A DNA stretch of 56,880 nt, taken from contig NZ_RRAZ01000023.1 of the NCBI RefSeq assembly GCF_003863335.1, positions 1 to 56,880 of the forward strand, given 5' to 3'. Origin of the DNA: Falsigemmobacter faecalis. Its GTDB lineage: Bacteria > Pseudomonadota > Alphaproteobacteria > Rhodobacterales > Rhodobacteraceae. The translations under genes were made by a program, and so were the position numbers. The first letter of the stretch is position 1. Every line of letters starts with the position of its first letter. This document shows positions 54,213 through 56,880 of this stretch, in pieces. A model generated the notes under the pieces. That model made no database searches. It was given only the letters and a program-made list of their open reading frames with translations, and was not told the origin of the DNA.

Positions 54213-54323
54213 GCCTCTCAGATAGGCGCTTTGGGCCTCTGCCGCAACGGGCGGCTTTGCACCCCGGCCTGCGACGTTTAGAAGGGGCCCAGGTTAAAAG
54301 ACGCTGCCGAAGATGAGGGTGCC

Positions 54324-55133
54324 ATGTCGGATCTGCCGGGAATTGTAATCACAGGGGTTTCGGGCCGGATGGGCCGGATGCTGGTCGGTCTCGCGCTTGC
54401 CTCTGAGAAGCTGCGTCTGACGGGCTGCCTGGAGCGTGCGGGCCACCCCTGGGTCGGTCAGGATATCGGGGTCTGCCTGGGTGGTCAGCCTGCGGGCGTT
54501 CTGGTCAGCGACGATCCGGTTGAGGTGTTTGCCAAAGCCCAGGCGGTGATCGATTTCACGGCGCCTGCGGCGACGGTTGAATTTGCCGCCCTCGCCGCCC
54601 AGGCGCGGGCCGTGCATGTCATCGGCACCACCGGCCTTGAGGCAGAGCATCTGGAAAAGATCGCCGCCGCCGCGCGTCACGCCACCATCATTCGCGCCGG
54701 CAATATGAGCCTCGGGGTCAATCTTCTGGTGCAGCTGACGAAGAAGGTGGCTCAGGCGCTGGACACCGACTGGGATATCGAAGTGATCGAGGCGCACCAC
54801 CGCCACAAGGTCGATGCCCCCTCGGGCACCGCGCTGATGCTGGGCGAAGCGGCAGCAGAGGGCCGGGGCGTCGCTCTTGCAGATGTCTCGGACCGGGGCC
54901 GCGACGGCATCACCGGGGCGCGTGAGGCTGGTCACATCGGCTTTTCCGCCATCCGCGGCGGCGATATCGTGGGCGAGCATGATGTGCTGTTCGCCACCGA
55001 AGGCGAGCGGATCGTGCTTCGCCACCTGGCAACCGACCGCGCCGTCTTTGCGCGCGGCGCACTGAAAGCTGCGCTCTGGGGGCAGGGCAAAAAGCCCGGC
55101 GAATATAACATGCTCGACGTTCTGGGCCTCTGA
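54324..55133 (+). CDS. dapB: 4-hydroxy-tetrahydrodipicolinate reductase
   Basis: DapB makes tetrahydrodipicolinate in the lysine/DAP pathway using NAD(P)H. The 269-residue protein has the N-terminal nucleotide-binding [12 protein letters not shown], the VIGTTGL loop, [10 protein letters not shown]-type segment ([10 protein letters not shown]), and the substrate-site [16 protein letters not shown]. It works upstream of dapF at 1.96 kb. The 111-base gap to rbfA holds both divergent starts. Confidence 0.97.
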   Translation: MSDLPGIVITGVSGRMGRMLVGLALASEKLRLTGCLERAGHPWVGQDIGVCLGGQPAGVLVSDDPVEVFAKAQAVIDFTAPAATVEFAALAAQARAVHVIGTTGLEAEHLEKIAAAARHATIIRAGNMSLGVNLLVQLTKKVAQALDTDWDIEVIEAHHRHKVDAPSGTALMLGEAAAEGRGVALADVSDRGRDGITGAREAGHIGFSAIRGGDIVGEHDVLFATEGERIVLRHLATDRAVFARGALKAALWGQGKKPGEYNMLDVLGL

Positions 55134-55207
55134 GGGCTGTTGCACTTGTGATTGGGCAGAGCGGCGCGGCTTTGGCACAGTGATCAGGTTCAAGCCTGAG
55201 GTTCGCC

Positions 55208-56104
55208 ATGCCCCGTCGCTCTCCCTCTGATCTGCGCTGGTCAGATGTGACGCCAAAATCACTCTTCCTGTCGCGCCGCCACTTTATTGGCGCGGCCGGA
55301 GCGCTGGCCTTTGCCTCCACAGCCCGCGCGGCTGAGCCCCCCGGTGATCTGACCCCGCGGGAGGCGATCACCACCTATAATAACTTCTACGAATTCGGCT
55401 TCGATAAAAGCGATCCGTCGAAATATGCAGGCAGCATGACCATTGACCCGTGGTCGGTGGAAATCGCGGGCCTTGTGGATCGTCCTGGCCGCTATGATCT
55501 GGCCGATGTGCTGAAAGACCAGCCGATCGGCGAGCATATCTACCGTCTGCGCTGTGTTGAGGGCTGGTCGATGGTGATCCCCTGGTTGGGCTTTCCGCTG
55601 GCGGGGCTTCTGAACCGCGTCGGTCCGCAGTCCGGTGCGACCTTCGTGGCCTTTGAGACCCTCGCGCGGCCTGAGGAAATGCCAGGCGTTAAACGCCGTC
55701 TGCTGGATTTCCCCTATGTCGAGGGGCTGCGCCTTGATGAGGCAATGAACCCGCTCACGCTTTTGGCGACCGGGCTCTATGGCGATCCGCTGGAAAAGCA
55801 GAACGGCGCGCCGCTGCGCCTGGTGGTGCCGTGGAAATATGGCTTCAAGTCGATCAAATCGGTGGTGAAGATCACCCTGACCTCCGGGCAGCCCCCCACC
55901 ACCTGGCAGCGCCTTCAGCCCTCAGAATACGGCTTTTACGCCAATGTGAATCCCGGTGTGGACCATCCCCGCTGGAGCCAGGCCAGCGAGCGCCGTATCG
56001 GAGAGGGCTTCTTTGCGCCCCGCCGCGACACGCTGATGTTCAATGGCTACGCCGGGGAAGTCGCAGGGCTCTATACCGGAATGGATCTTGCGGTGAACTA
56101 TTAA
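55208..56104 (+). CDS. msrP: Protein-methionine-sulfoxide reductase catalytic subunit MsrP
   Basis: MsrP is a periplasmic molybdopterin enzyme that repairs oxidised methionine in envelope proteins. The 298-residue protein has a Tat signal (SRRHFIG at 22-28, cleavage near ARAAE), and the molybdenum-binding Cys116 in YRLRCVEGW, followed by [11 protein letters not shown] late in the chain. It is followed directly by msrQ, with no gap between the stop and the next GTG start. Confidence 0.96.
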   Translation: MPRRSPSDLRWSDVTPKSLFLSRRHFIGAAGALAFASTARAAEPPGDLTPREAITTYNNFYEFGFDKSDPSKYAGSMTIDPWSVEIAGLVDRPGRYDLADVLKDQPIGEHIYRLRCVEGWSMVIPWLGFPLAGLLNRVGPQSGATFVAFETLARPEEMPGVKRRLLDFPYVEGLRLDEAMNPLTLLATGLYGDPLEKQNGAPLRLVVPWKYGFKSIKSVVKITLTSGQPPTTWQRLQPSEYGFYANVNPGVDHPRWSQASERRIGEGFFAPRRDTLMFNGYAGEVAGLYTGMDLAVNY

Positions 56105-56722
56105 GTGACGCTGTCTTTTGCACCCCCGCTGAACGCTGCGCTGCGCCGCGTGCCGGTCTTTATGGTCTGGGCCCTTGGTCTGCTGCCCGGCCTCTGGCTG
56201 GTGGCGCAGCTTTTCATCGGCCGTCTTGGTGCAGATCCCCTTAAGGCGCTTGAGCATGGCTTTGGCCTTCATGCGCTGCAGTTTCTCATCGCAGCCCTGG
56301 CGGTAACGCCCCTTCTGCGGCTTGCGGGCGTAAACCTGATGCGCTGGCGCCGCGCCCTGGGCCTGCTGAGTTTTACCTATGCGCTCTGCCATCTGCTGAT
56401 CTGGCTGAGCCTTGATCTGCAGTTCCGCTGGGGAGAGATCGGCCGGGATCTGACAAAGCGTCCCTATATTATGATCGGAATGGCGGCCTTTGTGCTGCTC
56501 CTGCCGCTGGCCGTGACCAGTTCAGACCGCGCACTCCGTGCCATGGGGCCGCTGCGCTGGCGGCGGCTGCATCTTCTGACCTGGCCCGCGGCCTCTCTTG
56601 CGGTAGTGCATTTTCTCATGGTGGGCAAGGTCTGGGAAGCAGAGGCACTGATCTATGCGGGCCTGATTGCGGGTCTGGTCTTCCTCAGGCTCACGCGTCG
56701 CCGGAAAGGGGCCGCCTCCTGA
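56105..56722 (+). CDS. msrQ: MsrQ haem-binding membrane subunit
   Basis: MsrQ passes electrons from the quinone pool to MsrP. The 205-residue protein has about six membrane helices with the conserved His residues (HALQFLIAALAVTPL, LCHLLIWLSL, RRLHLLTWPAASLAVVHFL). The start is GTG placed directly after the msrP stop, which fits translational coupling. Confidence 0.95.
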   Translation: MTLSFAPPLNAALRRVPVFMVWALGLLPGLWLVAQLFIGRLGADPLKALEHGFGLHALQFLIAALAVTPLLRLAGVNLMRWRRALGLLSFTYALCHLLIWLSLDLQFRWGEIGRDLTKRPYIMIGMAAFVLLLPLAVTSSDRALRAMGPLRWRRLHLLTWPAASLAVVHFLMVGKVWEAEALIYAGLIAGLVFLRLTRRRKGAAS

Positions 56723-56880
56723 ACCGGCGCTCCATCATGAAAAGCCCGCCTTCCCCGACGGGTTCCGAAATAAAATCCAAAAAGTTAAAATTAATCCGTT
56801 TTCGCTCTTGCGGGCGGTGTGAGAAGGCCATAGATACCCCTTCACCGCAGCAGGGCAGCCGGGAACGGCAGCTGGTTGTG

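Noticed and set aside
56723-56880. Possible terminator or gene at the end of the window
   Set aside because: Only a weak CCCG/CGGG pairing without a clean T-run follows msrQ. No gene start can be supported before the window ends.

Overview
The window is a chromosomal segment of a GC-rich alphaproteobacterium, almost certainly order Rhodobacterales (Rhodobacter/Gemmobacter/Paracoccus-like). This is inferred from protein character and gene neighbourhoods: MipZ instead of MinCD, a CcrM-type GANTC methyltransferase, deoC next to an ALDH16-type double aldehyde dehydrogenase, three peptide deformylase genes before fmt, and hemH followed by a tiny secreted protein. I see no prophage, intact insertion sequence, CRISPR array or rRNA operon. 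About 60 protein genes and two tRNA genes can be supported, packed closely on both strands.

Layout. 1-1.9 kb: a membrane-anchored nuclease, an AT-rich gene-free stretch with a perfect 14-bp inverted repeat, and two tandem tRNA-Lys(TTT) transcription units. 1.9-9.8 kb: dapF-mtaB, then the rimP-nusA-ylxR-infB translation/transcription operon behind a promoter and a probable attenuator. 9.8-15.0 kb (minus strand): acyl-CoA dehydrogenase, CoA transferase, alpha/beta hydrolase, MipZ and a glycosyltransferase. 15.2-17.1 kb: rplS-rpmE with a long structured leader, divergent from truB. 17.2-24.9 kb: acyl-CoA synthetase, M29 aminopeptidase, and an ALDH3-deoC-ALDH16 operon. 24.9-27.5 kb: fmt and three deformylase genes. 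27.7-32.4 kb: MalY-type lyase, CcrM, RNase HII, and a two-gene unit of a small secreted protein plus a membrane protein with a C-terminal winged helix. 32.5-41.9 kb: FAH-family hydrolase, DD-carboxypeptidase, HAD phosphatase, a short ModA-like protein, ttcA, an EAL protein, map, an EamA transporter and a LysR regulator. 41.9-46.9 kb: pyrB, a 40-residue membrane protein, a PH-domain protein, pyrC, plsY, a UDG-fold protein and moaB. 46.9-56.9 kb: thiol-disulfide, DNA-uptake, haem, cell-wall, ribosome-maturation (rbfA), lysine (dapB) and methionine-sulfoxide repair (msrPQ) genes.

How it fits together. Most of the window is core housekeeping: translation initiation and N-terminal processing (infB, rbfA, fmt, deformylases, map), RNA modification (mtaB, truB, ttcA), lysine/peptidoglycan precursor synthesis (dapB, dapF), pyrimidine synthesis (pyrB, pyrC), and cell cycle (mipZ, ccrM).

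The most unusual signal is a set of probable pseudoenzymes. The ALDH16 protein lacks all three canonical ALDH catalytic residues. One deformylase has lost its metal-ligand Cys and its catalytic Glu. A UDG-fold protein has lost its cluster cysteines and active-site motifs. Other leads are a membrane-anchored winged-helix protein with two operator-like palindromes upstream of its unit, a structured rplS leader, an attenuator before rimP, a three-copy intergenic repeat, two small membrane-protein genes, and a probable CTG start codon.
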